Notes: generated from the sequence alone by a model not told the origin. A stretch of DNA of 10,193 bases from Pseudomonadales bacterium (GCA_023255355.1 JALRIU010000078.1:1-10193); one strand, 5' to 3'; counted from the stretch's first letter, positions 1-7,415 are shown. Program-made: numbers and translations.

Positions 1-1932
1 TACTGGACATTGGATGCAAATTCAAACTTCATCCCATCATCTGGTAACACATACAACTATGCGCCAATCAACCACTTCATGCGTCCTAGCGAAAAGTGGA
101 CCTTTGGTACATTTATGGAGTACAACGTCAGCGACAGCCTAACGCTATATGCTGAAACAATGTTGATGGATTACAACACCAAAGCTCAGATCGCAGAATC
201 AGGTACATTCTTCGCTGAAGAATACCACTTGCCATATGATTCGGTATTGTTGAACGATTCTCAACGTGCTGCATTGACCAACACTTGGGGTCTTGGCCCC
301 GGCGACGAATTCGCTGTTTACATCGGTAAACGTAACGTTGAAGGTGGTCCACGTGCTTCAGTTATGGGTAACAACAGCTACCGCATCGTATTGGGTGCTG
401 AAGGCACTTTAGCTGGTGGTTGGGACTATGACTTGAGCTACCAAAAATACCGTGTTAAATCATCTGTAACTTACATCAATGACTTCTTTGGCCCACGTAT
501 TGGCGAAGCATTGGATGCAGGTACTTACAGTGTATTCACATACCAAGGCATTACTTCTGAGCAAGCTTCAGGTTTGACAGGTACTGCAATGTTGAGCGCA
601 GCGATCGATCAAGAGATCTTTGCAGCGACTATGACTGGTGACACCGGCATAAGTATTGGTTTGACCGACAAAACCATTAGCGTTGCGATGGGTATGGAAC
701 GTCGTGAGCTTTACTACGATCGCGACTCAGACACCGTATTTGAAGAAGGTATGTTGTTAGGTCAAGGGGGTCCAACCGCATCAATCGAAGGTGGTTATAA
801 CGTAACTGATATCTTCGTTGAAGCTGCGATTCCATTGACTGACACAATCACCACTGAATTGGGTTATCGCTACTCTGATTACTCAACATCAGGCGGCACT
901 GATACTTACAAAGCAATGCTTTCTTGGGCTCCAAACGATATGTTCCGTGTACGTACTGGTTACAACCGTGCCATTCGTTCACCTTCTATCGCTACTATGT
1001 TCGCTCCACAAAGCCAAGGCTTGTGGAGTGGTTCTGACCCATGTGCTGGCGCAACTCCTGACTACACACAAGAGCAATGTGCTCGTACCGGTGTAAGTGC
1101 AGCTGACTACGGCAACGTCGTCGCTAGCCCAGCTAGCCAATACAATGGTTTGTTCGGTGGTTCATTAGACATCGAGCCAGAAGTTGCTGACACAGTAACC
1201 TTCGGTGTAGTTGTTGACCCAATTGAAAACCTCACGTTCTCAGTTGACTACTGGCAAGTAGATTTGGAAGGCGCTATCGGTTCAGTTGCTCCAGCTATTG
1301 CTCTTGAGCAGTGTGCTCTGAACAACAACCAAACCTTCTGTAACCTTATCAACCGTGGTAACGCTGGTACATTGTGGTTAGGTACTTCAGGTTATGTGTC
1401 TGGTACAAGCACCAACTTAGGTGAGCGTAACTGGCGCGGTGTTGACCTTGCAGCGACTTACACCATGGACCTAGGCCCAGGTACTTTGAATCTAAAACTC
1501 TTGGCAGCAAAAGAGCTTAAAACTGAAGCTTTGATCCTACCAGGCGTTGAAGAAACTCGTTACGACTGTGCTGGTATCGCAGACGATGATAACTGTGCTT
1601 ATGCCAATATCGATTGGAAACACACGTTGACTGCTACCTACATGCTAGAAGACTGGTCAATCGTGGGTCGCTGGCGCTACCTTGGCGAAGTTGATTACCA
1701 AGGTGACAACGACGTATTGGCTGCTAAAGAGCTTGATGCAATGAGCTACCTTGATTTGACAGTTTCATATCAAATGAGCGAGAACATGCAAGTGAGCTTG
1801 GGTTCACGTAACTTGTTGGATGAAGAGCCACCAATGGTTGGCGGCGGTTTGAATCCTTCAAACGCGAACACCTACAGCGCTTATGACGTACTAGGTCGTT
1901 ACGTATTCGCTGACGTTTCTTTGAGCTTCTAA
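1..1932 (+). CDS. TonB-dependent outer-membrane receptor, C-terminal beta-barrel part (5' end outside window)
   Basis: This is a partial gene. Codons run open from base 1 (Tyr-Trp-Thr-Leu), so the TTG at 10 is not the start. The visible 643 residues are the barrel; the signal peptide, TonB box and plug would lie upstream. Evidence is the alternation of aromatic, glycine-rich strands with polar loops, a typical barrel segment at residues 263-330 (GYNVTDIFVEAAIPL, then RSPSIATMFAP), a late SLGSRNLLDEEPP stretch, and a terminal Phe in VSLSF, as expected for BAM-inserted outer-membrane proteins. All six visible cysteines fall in three close pairs (348/360, 438/447, 523/532), probably disulfides in surface loops. 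The family imports siderophores, glycans or other large solutes using TonB energy; the substrate cannot be told here. Arginine is encoded almost wholly by CGT/CGC, suggesting high expression. A strong terminator follows. Confidence 0.95.
   Translation, partial: YWTLDANSNFIPSSGNTYNYAPINHFMRPSEKWTFGTFMEYNVSDSLTLYAETMLMDYNTKAQIAESGTFFAEEYHLPYDSVLLNDSQRAALTNTWGLGPGDEFAVYIGKRNVEGGPRASVMGNNSYRIVLGAEGTLAGGWDYDLSYQKYRVKSSVTYINDFFGPRIGEALDAGTYSVFTYQGITSEQASGLTGTAMLSAAIDQEIFAATMTGDTGISIGLTDKTISVAMGMERRELYYDRDSDTVFEEGMLLGQGGPTASIEGGYNVTDIFVEAAIPLTDTITTELGYRYSDYSTSGGTDTYKAMLSWAPNDMFRVRTGYNRAIRSPSIATMFAPQSQGLWSGSDPCAGATPDYTQEQCARTGVSAADYGNVVASPASQYNGLFGGSLDIEPEVADTVTFGVVVDPIENLTFSVDYWQVDLEGAIGSVAPAIALEQCALNNNQTFCNLINRGNAGTLWLGTSGYVSGTSTNLGERNWRGVDLAATYTMDLGPGTLNLKLLAAKELKTEALILPGVEETRYDCAGIADDDNCAYANIDWKHTLTATYMLEDWSIVGRWRYLGEVDYQGDNDVLAAKELDAMSYLDLTVSYQMSENMQVSLGSRNLLDEEPPMVGGGLNPSNANTYSAYDVLGRYVFADVSLSF
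61..80 (+). repeat. 20-base exact repeat, copy 1 (in the receptor gene)
   Basis: Bases 61-80 are identical to 5463-5482, and the match stops exactly at both ends. Here the bases encode APINHF plus part of the next codon. The other copy lies in the hydrolase gene on the opposite coding strand, so the two mRNAs carry perfectly complementary 20-base stretches. The match is directly visible; a function is not. Confidence 0.95.
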
Positions 1933-1950
1933 GAAATAGCGATATGTATT

Positions 1951-1982
1951 AAAACAGCGGGCAATGCCCGCTGTTTTTTTTT
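1951..1982 (+). terminator. Rho-independent terminator after the TonB-dependent receptor
   Basis: A perfect 12-bp inverted repeat pairs 1951-1962 (AAAACAGCGGGC) with 1966-1977 around a 3-base AAT loop. It runs into a tract of nine T at 1974-1982. It begins 18 bases after the receptor stop codon. This is a textbook intrinsic terminator and should separate receptor transcription from the downstream sulfotransferase gene. The A-run on the 5' side would also give a U-tract on the opposite strand, but no minus-strand gene ends here. Confidence 0.93.
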
Positions 1983-2020
1983 GCGTTGAATTTAACATCC
2001 AATCCGTGCTGAAATAGGCC

Positions 2021-3451
2021 ATGCAAAATCTTCAACAAATCTACCAGCATGCCATAGACAATGGCGACCTTGATACTGCAGAACAAGCATTGCGAGCCAC
2101 GCTTGCCAAGGTACCCCATGACAATCATATGCGCTTAAATTTGGCTAATTTTTTAGTGCAATACCGCAGTGGTTTAGGCGCAGCGGAACTCTTCACAGAA
2201 AACGATCCAGATAACCTTTTTAATCGCGCTTATTATTTATCCAAGGCTCACCGAAGTGACGAAGCTATTGCCCAATACCAACGTGCCATTGACGCAGGCT
2301 TAAGCGACGCCCATGAAGCTTATTGTAATATTGGTTCGTTGTATCGCGATCAACATAATCAGGACGACCAAGCCGAGCAAGCATTTGTCAAAGCGCTTCA
2401 ATTATCACCAGGGTATTCTGCAGCCATTATCAATTTAGCCAATCTCTATGAAGACAGAGGATTTAAAGATAAAGCCGAAAATTTGTTATCTCAGATAAGC
2501 GAGCGCGACCCATACTATCCTCAAGCCCTGTGTCGTTTAGCTGGACTTGGCGTAAACGAGGCCATTAATCGCGCACTTCATCAACAATTACGACAACAGT
2601 CACTAGATCCTGAAACCCGTTGTGACATGCTCTATGCCATTGGCCATCAATGGGACAAGCTAGGTGAATATGACCATGCAAAACGGGCATTTGATGCAGC
2701 TAATCAACTCAATCAACAGCTCATTCCAAGTTTTGATAACACTGCGTGGCAAGCTCGTTTGGATGAGACGTTAGCAGGCGTAAATACCAAAGACTTATCG
2801 CCAGTAAGTGATGAAACCGTGTTTTTTATTTGCGGTATGTTCCGGTCTGGATCAACCCTATTAGAACAAATGCTAGCCGCCCACCCCGATATAGCCGCCG
2901 GTGGCGAACTTACATTTTTCCCTCAGCTTGCTGCCAAACGATTTGAAGATACTGTCTCTGAATTAACCAAGTATCGCGCTCAACTGCAAAGTGCAAGGCA
3001 AAGTAAACGCCTTGTCAGTGATAAACGGAATGACAATATTTGGCATATCGATTTGATTAAAGCGCTCTTCCCCAACGCTAAAATTTTTATTACAGATCGC
3101 AATAGCGATGATTGTGCGCTGTCTATATATCAACAGCGGCTTGGGCCCTCGATGAATTACGCCTGTGATATGACACATATCAAACAGTATGAATCACACT
3201 GCGAAGCACTGCGTGAACATTGGCTACAAAAATATCCTGGTGATGTGCTAATCATTAGTTATGAAGACATAATCAGCGAACCACAAAAGACAATCAGCAC
3301 AGCATTGAACCATTTAGGCAGGTCATGGAATGATGCCTGTTTGGGTTTTCAAAAGCTTCGTAATACGGTTAAAACTGCCAGTGTGTGGCAAGTAAGACAA
3401 CCGCTAAATGACCGTTCTATTGGCAGAGCCAAAAATTATTTGAAAGGATAA
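2021..3451 (+). CDS. TPR-repeat sulfotransferase (PAPS-dependent, TPST-like C-terminal domain)
   Basis: The 476-residue protein has no signal peptide or membrane segment, so it is probably cytoplasmic, where PAPS is made. Residues 1-240 are TPR-like helical repeats; clear units include the one near 98-130 and AAIINLANLYEDRGFKDKAE at 134-153. Residues 264-476 form a sulfotransferase domain. The 5'-phosphosulfate loop is FRSGSTLLEQ (274-283). GGELTFFP follows, with Glu296 where tyrosylprotein sulfotransferases carry their catalytic Glu. SDKRNDN is at 333-339, and the 3'-phosphate site has Arg360 and Ser368 (RNSDDCALSIY). The family's C-terminal motif VKTASVWQVRQP is at 450-461. In-frame TAG at 2015-2017 makes ATG 2021 the first possible start; no good Shine-Dalgarno is visible. 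It lies between the receptor and a convergent TPR-oxygenase. The acceptor is unknown; protein or peptide sulfation is plausible, small-molecule sulfation possible. Confidence 0.92.
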   Translation: MQNLQQIYQHAIDNGDLDTAEQALRATLAKVPHDNHMRLNLANFLVQYRSGLGAAELFTENDPDNLFNRAYYLSKAHRSDEAIAQYQRAIDAGLSDAHEAYCNIGSLYRDQHNQDDQAEQAFVKALQLSPGYSAAIINLANLYEDRGFKDKAENLLSQISERDPYYPQALCRLAGLGVNEAINRALHQQLRQQSLDPETRCDMLYAIGHQWDKLGEYDHAKRAFDAANQLNQQLIPSFDNTAWQARLDETLAGVNTKDLSPVSDETVFFICGMFRSGSTLLEQMLAAHPDIAAGGELTFFPQLAAKRFEDTVSELTKYRAQLQSARQSKRLVSDKRNDNIWHIDLIKALFPNAKIFITDRNSDDCALSIYQQRLGPSMNYACDMTHIKQYESHCEALREHWLQKYPGDVLIISYEDIISEPQKTISTALNHLGRSWNDACLGFQKLRNTVKTASVWQVRQPLNDRSIGRAKNYLKG

Positions 3452-3456
3452 ATTTC

Positions 3457-3472
3457 GCCGGCTAAAGCTGGC
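3457..3472. terminator. Small hairpin between convergent genes, possible weak bidirectional terminator
   Basis: GCCGGC (3457-3462) pairs with GCTGGC (3467-3472), including one G-T wobble, around a TAAA loop. It sits in the 39-base gap between the convergent sulfotransferase and oxygenase genes. The position suits a shared terminator, but neither strand has a real U-tract: the plus strand continues TACTTAAC and the minus strand GAAATTTAT. Termination efficiency is therefore doubtful. Confidence 0.3.
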
Positions 3473-3490
3473 TACTTAACAAAACCATTG

Positions 3491-5296
3491 TTAATTTGGC
3501 ATCACATCGCAGGGCGCAGTTATTCTTTGTTCGGCACTATAAAACTTTCGTGTGCCATGCCACATATACGAAGGAAATAGTAATGACATGCCTCTTTCCG
3601 GGCAAAGGGCCAAGCCTGTTTCCTCTCGATCGCCTAAATTGAGTGATGTTTCACCTATCGTAACCCAGCCTTTTTGTTCTGGATCATTAGGATTACAAAG
3701 ACTCGGTACTGACACATAACAAGGCCCAGATAACCACCCTTCTGGATGCATGTGGTTAGTATGAAAACCTTCACCACTCAAACACACGGACCACGCACCC
3801 GAGAACCTGAATTGCTGTGTGAGCCTGCGATAAAACGGATGTTCAATATCGCCTTTAGGCAAGCCTTGAAGAAAGCGGTGCACACGTAACTGCAACGCTT
3901 GTTTATAATCTTGAATAACGGGATATTGCTGAGCGAATAGATTGCCCATGGTTTGAGTACCGCCATCAACGCTTTGGTCTAGTGGCTGGCGAGAGGCTCT
4001 ATGGAGTCTTTTTAAGCTTTGCTCCAATTGACTGAAAAAATCTTCTGCATCGTCATAGTTAGCTAATATGGGTAGGGGTGAGTAATCGACTAAATTGTCA
4101 AAGTCATACAGCCATTGATAGCGTTCGTCTCCCAATAGGCGCCAACATAATCCCTTATAAGCCCAGATTTCTTGATTGTTTGGGAGCATTCGCCCTATGC
4201 TTTCGAGCAGTACTAAGGGTTCTTGATAGTTACCTTGTTTAATTAATACACTCGCCAGATCTAGCTGCCAACGCGCATTCTGTGGGCCGGAATTAGCCGA
4301 AAGGCGTAATAATTGTTCTGCAGTATCAAGCTGATTAGTGCGACTTGCTATGGCACCTGCAGCATGTAAATACTGCGGTAGATCTCCTTCGGTTTTTCGA
4401 CCCTCGTCAATCAGTTGCAGAGCTTCATCGAATCGTTTGGCATTAACTAGCGCCGTCACTTCACTCATTCTCGCTTTTGTATCGTACTGTTTGGATTCGC
4501 GTAAACGACGATAGCTGTTTAAAAAGTCCTTATCTCTGCCCTCTTCCCAATAAAGCTGATTTAAAGCTTGGTGGGCTTCCATATTAAGCGGCTGTTGTTG
4601 TAAGACTTCTTTTAACAGCGTTTCTGTATCGCTTAACTGGTCTTCGTCATAGTGTAAACAGGCCAATAGATACGGATACTCAGGATGGTTTTGCAACACC
4701 TCACGATTACGGGTAAGTTCGTCCAATGCCTGCTTAGAAAACCCTAAGCTGCGTAATAGTCGTCCGCGGCGCAACAGCAGCTCGGCGTTTGAGGGCACAG
4801 CCTTGCTAAGGGCATCAATTATATTCAAAGCTGCTTCGTGCTCGCCCTTTTTATCTAAAATATCTGCGCGTATCAATTGGCATGTGGGTTCATTGAATGG
4901 GGAAATGACAGTGAGCGCATCATCGTAACGTTGCAGCTTCATTGCCAGCATAAGCGCGTAATTTTTAGCGGCATCAGTATGTTTTGGATTCGCTGTGAGC
5001 GCTTGTTGATAGTATTTTTCGGCAAGAGCGAAGGCATTTTGTTGGTAATGCAAATTTGCATAGTTACCAAGCGCGATGGCATGGCTAGGTTGCAACGATA
5101 AACATTGTTCGAAGGCCTGAGCTGCCTGTTCGAAATGACCACCTGTTTTTAGTGCCATTGCCAATATATGAAAAAGCTCAGGATGCTTAGGTGATAAGCG
5201 AATAGCCTGCTGCATATGTGCAACAGCTGTTTGCCAATCTCCTGCCTGCAGGGCACTGATTGCTTTATTTGCCGTGTGTTGAAGGTCCATTGACAT
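3491..5296 (-). CDS. TPR-repeat protein with C-terminal putative 2OG-Fe(II) oxygenase domain (PF13759-like)
   Basis: The 601-residue protein has no signal peptide. Residues 1 to about 395 are a long TPR array; clear units include PELFHILAMALKTGGHFEQA (39-58), HAIALGNYANLHYQQNAFAL (72-91) and the one near 340-370. Residues 410-601 match the putative 2OG-Fe(II) oxygenase family found with TPRs. GTQTMGNLF is at 446-454, a candidate iron-binding stretch FHTNHMHPEGWLSG at 511-524 (His515 and His517), and the distal FPSYMWHGT at 574-582 with His580. Arg591 in EQRITAP is a candidate 2-oxoglutarate anchor. Such enzymes hydroxylate or otherwise oxidise substrates using O2 and 2-oxoglutarate; the TPRs suggest a protein or peptide substrate, by inference. 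ATG 5296 is used; a second in-frame ATG lies two codons later, and only a weak CGGTAA precedes them. It is last in the minus-strand row, 31 bases after the hydrolase. Confidence 0.88.
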   Translation of the reverse strand: MSMDLQHTANKAISALQAGDWQTAVAHMQQAIRLSPKHPELFHILAMALKTGGHFEQAAQAFEQCLSLQPSHAIALGNYANLHYQQNAFALAEKYYQQALTANPKHTDAAKNYALMLAMKLQRYDDALTVISPFNEPTCQLIRADILDKKGEHEAALNIIDALSKAVPSNAELLLRRGRLLRSLGFSKQALDELTRNREVLQNHPEYPYLLACLHYDEDQLSDTETLLKEVLQQQPLNMEAHQALNQLYWEEGRDKDFLNSYRRLRESKQYDTKARMSEVTALVNAKRFDEALQLIDEGRKTEGDLPQYLHAAGAIASRTNQLDTAEQLLRLSANSGPQNARWQLDLASVLIKQGNYQEPLVLLESIGRMLPNNQEIWAYKGLCWRLLGDERYQWLYDFDNLVDYSPLPILANYDDAEDFFSQLEQSLKRLHRASRQPLDQSVDGGTQTMGNLFAQQYPVIQDYKQALQLRVHRFLQGLPKGDIEHPFYRRLTQQFRFSGAWSVCLSGEGFHTNHMHPEGWLSGPCYVSVPSLCNPNDPEQKGWVTIGETSLNLGDREETGLALCPERGMSLLFPSYMWHGTRKFYSAEQRITAPCDVMPN

Positions 5297-5327
5297 AATT
5301 TACCGCGTTAATGTCTTTCGAGAAAGC

Positions 5328-6257
5328 TCAGTTATAGCCATCTAACACGTCACAAACTTGCTGATAATAGTTATCGGCTTCAAAAGCCAACTGGTGCATA
5401 GCTCCAGGAATCATGGAAACCTCGAGCTGCTTAAACCGCTGTTTAAATTGAGGCAAGTTATAGCGCCAATCAACCACTTCATCGGCGTCACCCTGGATAA
5501 CTATGAGTGGATTTTCGCTTCCTGAATATTCATAAAATTGAGCCTCGGCGGCGACCATGGCGGTTATCCATTGCAAGGATAACGTTTGGCTTTGCAGTGG
5601 GTCAGCATCTTTCAAAAATGTCACAAACCCTTGATCGTGGCTAGAGGCTGAAAAATTGCGTGGAATATCCTCTAAAAATAAACGCAACACTCGATTCAGT
5701 CTGGTTACCCACCACCAACCGCTGCAACGTAATAGTGGCCCCAATGTAATGACTTGTTGAAAACGACTTTTAGGCTGACGTAGCTGGTGATGAATTAATA
5801 CACCTCCACCGGTACTCTGGCCTATAGCATTCAGTTGACACTGATGGACATCGACAAACATTGCGCTTACTGCGTCCAAGATATCGAGATAGATTTGAAA
5901 ACTTTTTACCGCGGCGGGATGGCCTTCGCTTAGGCCATGTCCGACGGTATCAAACAAACAAACCCGTTGGTTGCGTGATAGATAGTAACGTATCAACTTG
6001 CTATAGATGCCTGCATGCTCGTATAGCCCATGGACGATCAAAACTGTTTTTTCAGGATTTGGAGGAGACCATGACTGGCAAACAATACGTTGGCTATTGA
6101 TAGTAATTTGGCCGATACGATGAATTATCGAGTCGGCCTCAGGAAGATGATAAAAAAAACGGTAATCCGCAAAGTTGGCTACTTGCTCAGCAGCCACCTC
6201 TGTATATTTGGGAAGGCCCGAAGCGAGACGATGTAATTCATCTCGAGTTAGTGCCAT
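5328..6257 (-). CDS. Alpha/beta-hydrolase, monoglyceride lipase / serine aminopeptidase S33 type
   Basis: The 309-residue protein has the alpha/beta-hydrolase fold. HGLYEH (76-81) is the oxyanion-hole motif of lysophospholipase/monoglyceride-lipase relatives, followed by DTVGHGLSEG at 103-112. The nucleophile elbow is GQSTG with Ser148. The acid is probably Asp259 in GDADEVVD (256-263), and the base His288 in PGAMHQL. The cap region (about 172-240) is rich in aromatic and basic residues (SGWWWVTRLNRVLRLF, 179-194), which suits a lipid or membrane-surface substrate; that is inference. There is no signal peptide. It starts only 3 bases after the fba stop, so it is almost surely translated from the same mRNA; AAGGG (6271-6275) is a candidate ribosome site, rather far from the ATG. 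An ester or lipid hydrolase is likely; the exact substrate is unknown. It is not a usual member of the tkt-epd-pgk-fba set. Confidence 0.88.
   Translation of the reverse strand: MALTRDELHRLASGLPKYTEVAAEQVANFADYRFFYHLPEADSIIHRIGQITINSQRIVCQSWSPPNPEKTVLIVHGLYEHAGIYSKLIRYYLSRNQRVCLFDTVGHGLSEGHPAAVKSFQIYLDILDAVSAMFVDVHQCQLNAIGQSTGGGVLIHHQLRQPKSRFQQVITLGPLLRCSGWWWVTRLNRVLRLFLEDIPRNFSASSHDQGFVTFLKDADPLQSQTLSLQWITAMVAAEAQFYEYSGSENPLIVIQGDADEVVDWRYNLPQFKQRFKQLEVSMIPGAMHQLAFEADNYYQQVCDVLDGYN
5463..5482 (+). repeat. 20-base exact repeat, copy 2 (antisense within the hydrolase gene)
   Basis: Identical to 61-80. On the minus strand it encodes most of the codon for Asp259 and then EVVDWR, next to the likely catalytic acid of the hydrolase. 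The coding frame and protein differ from copy 1, so it is not a duplicated domain. Confidence 0.95.
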
Positions 6258-6260
6258 TAT

Positions 6261-7310
6261 TTACAGTTCACCCTTCATATATTTGGTAGCCATTGCATCT
6301 AACGACAAGGGTTTGATTCTATCTGCGTTGCCAGCAGTACCAAACGCTTCATAGCGGGCTATACAAATATCACGCATGGCCTCGATGGTTTTACCGAGGT
6401 ATTTACGCGGGTCAAACTCTGCAGGGTTTTTCGCCATGAATTGTCGAATAATACCGGTAGAAGCAAGGCGTAAGTCAGTATCAATATTGACTTTGCGAAC
6501 GCCGTGCTTAATACCTTCACAGATTTGCTCAACTGGCACACCATAGGTTTCGGGAATATCACCACCATACTGATTGATAATCGCCAACCAATCTTGCGGC
6601 ACCGAGCTTGATCCGTGCATGACTAAGTGGGTATTTGGAATTTTTGCGTGAATCTCACGGATGCGATCAATCGCTAAAATATCTCCAGTAGGCGGACGCG
6701 TAAATTTATACGCTCCATGCGAAGTGCCACAAGCAATCGCAAGTGCGTCAACGCCGGTTTTGGCCACAAAGTCTGCCGCCTCATCTGGATCCGTCAACAT
6801 TTGATCGTGACTTAATTTACCCACGGCACCTACTCCGTCTTCTTCGCCGGCCTCACCCGTTTCAAGAGAGCCTAGGCAACCCAATTCACCTTCAACTGAT
6901 ACACCACAGGCGTGCGCCATATCAACGGTTAATTTAGTCACATCGACATTGTATTCATAACTTGAGGGAGTTTTACCATCGTCGAGTAGCGAGCCATCCA
7001 TCATGACCGATGAAAACCCTAATTGAATTGATCGCTGATTGACCGCAGGGCTAGTGCCATGGTCTTGATGCATACATACCGGAATATCAGGAAACTCTTC
7101 AATCGCGGCTAAAATCATATGCCGTAGAAAGGGGGCGCCTGCATATTTACGCGCACCTGCCGATGCCTGCATGATAACCGGGCTATTTGTGGCCTTTGCG
7201 GCCTCCATGATAGCGCGGGTTTGCTCGAGGTTATTCACATTAAATGCAGGAATACCGTATCCGTGTTCAGCCGCATGATCGAGCAGCTGTCTGAGTGTGA
7301 CTAATGCCAT
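6261..7310 (-). CDS. fba: Fructose-bisphosphate aldolase, class II (type B, 'Calvin-cycle subtype')
   Basis: The enzyme reversibly cleaves fructose 1,6-bisphosphate to dihydroxyacetone phosphate and glyceraldehyde 3-phosphate in glycolysis and gluconeogenesis; it is zinc-dependent and cytosolic. The 349 residues look full length for the subtype. HQDHGTSPAV (81-90) carries the catalytic Asp83 and zinc ligand His84. EGELGCLGS (140-148) follows. Zinc ligands His198 (GTSHGAYK) and His232 (LVMHGSSS) are present, as is NIDTD (275-279), which binds substrate phosphate. The GTSPAV version and the overall pattern fit the type B/fda form seen in Pseudomonas and Shewanella rather than the E. coli FbaA form. 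'Calvin' is only a family name: no RuBisCO or phosphoribulokinase gene is seen. Start ATG 7310 has a good AGAGG five to six bases upstream. The 105-base gap to pgk contains a hairpin, so fba could be adjusted separately. Confidence 0.97.
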   Translation of the reverse strand: MALVTLRQLLDHAAEHGYGIPAFNVNNLEQTRAIMEAAKATNSPVIMQASAGARKYAGAPFLRHMILAAIEEFPDIPVCMHQDHGTSPAVNQRSIQLGFSSVMMDGSLLDDGKTPSSYEYNVDVTKLTVDMAHACGVSVEGELGCLGSLETGEAGEEDGVGAVGKLSHDQMLTDPDEAADFVAKTGVDALAIACGTSHGAYKFTRPPTGDILAIDRIREIHAKIPNTHLVMHGSSSVPQDWLAIINQYGGDIPETYGVPVEQICEGIKHGVRKVNIDTDLRLASTGIIRQFMAKNPAEFDPRKYLGKTIEAMRDICIARYEAFGTAGNADRIKPLSLDAMATKYMKGEL

Positions 7311-7314
7311 ACTT

Positions 7315-7320
7315 GCCTCT
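7315..7320 (-). promoter_or_regulatory. Shine-Dalgarno of fba
   Basis: On the minus strand AGAGGC lies at 7320-7315, preceded by an A-run and placed just upstream of ATG 7310-7308. Spacing and sequence are near ideal. This supports the chosen start and means fba, set apart from pgk, can be initiated independently. Confidence 0.8.
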
Positions 7321-7350
7321 TTTTTTATGGACCTGTTGGTCAGTTGTTAA

Positions 7351-7369
7351 AGGCACTGTGCAGGTGCCT
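7351..7369 (-). other. Hairpin in the pgk-fba intergenic region
   Basis: AGGCAC (7351-7356) and GTGCCT (7364-7369) form a 6-bp stem with a 7-base loop. It is the only clear structure in the 105-base gap between pgk and fba. On the minus-strand transcript it is followed by UUUAACAAC, too few U for a good terminator. It could be an mRNA stability or processing element, a weak attenuator, or nothing. I found no convincing sigma70 promoter in the gap. Confidence 0.35.
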
Positions 7370-7415
7370 ATCTTTTAAATCGCTTAGTACTCCATCGATT
7401 GAGTTAAGACTTGGG

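Noticed and set aside
10..12. TTG as the start codon of the TonB-dependent receptor
   Set aside because: The frame is open to base 1 and the protein would begin inside the barrel without signal peptide or plug, so the gene is cut by the window edge.
4877..5142. Short open frames on both strands inside the TPR-oxygenase gene
   Set aside because: They lie wholly within the conserved TPR coding sequence in other frames and show no recognisable protein features.
5311..5327. CTTTCGAGAAAG inverted repeat between hydrolase and oxygenase genes as a terminator
   Set aside because: The stem is only 4-5 bp with a 2-4 base loop and no U-tract follows, so it cannot be supported as a terminator.
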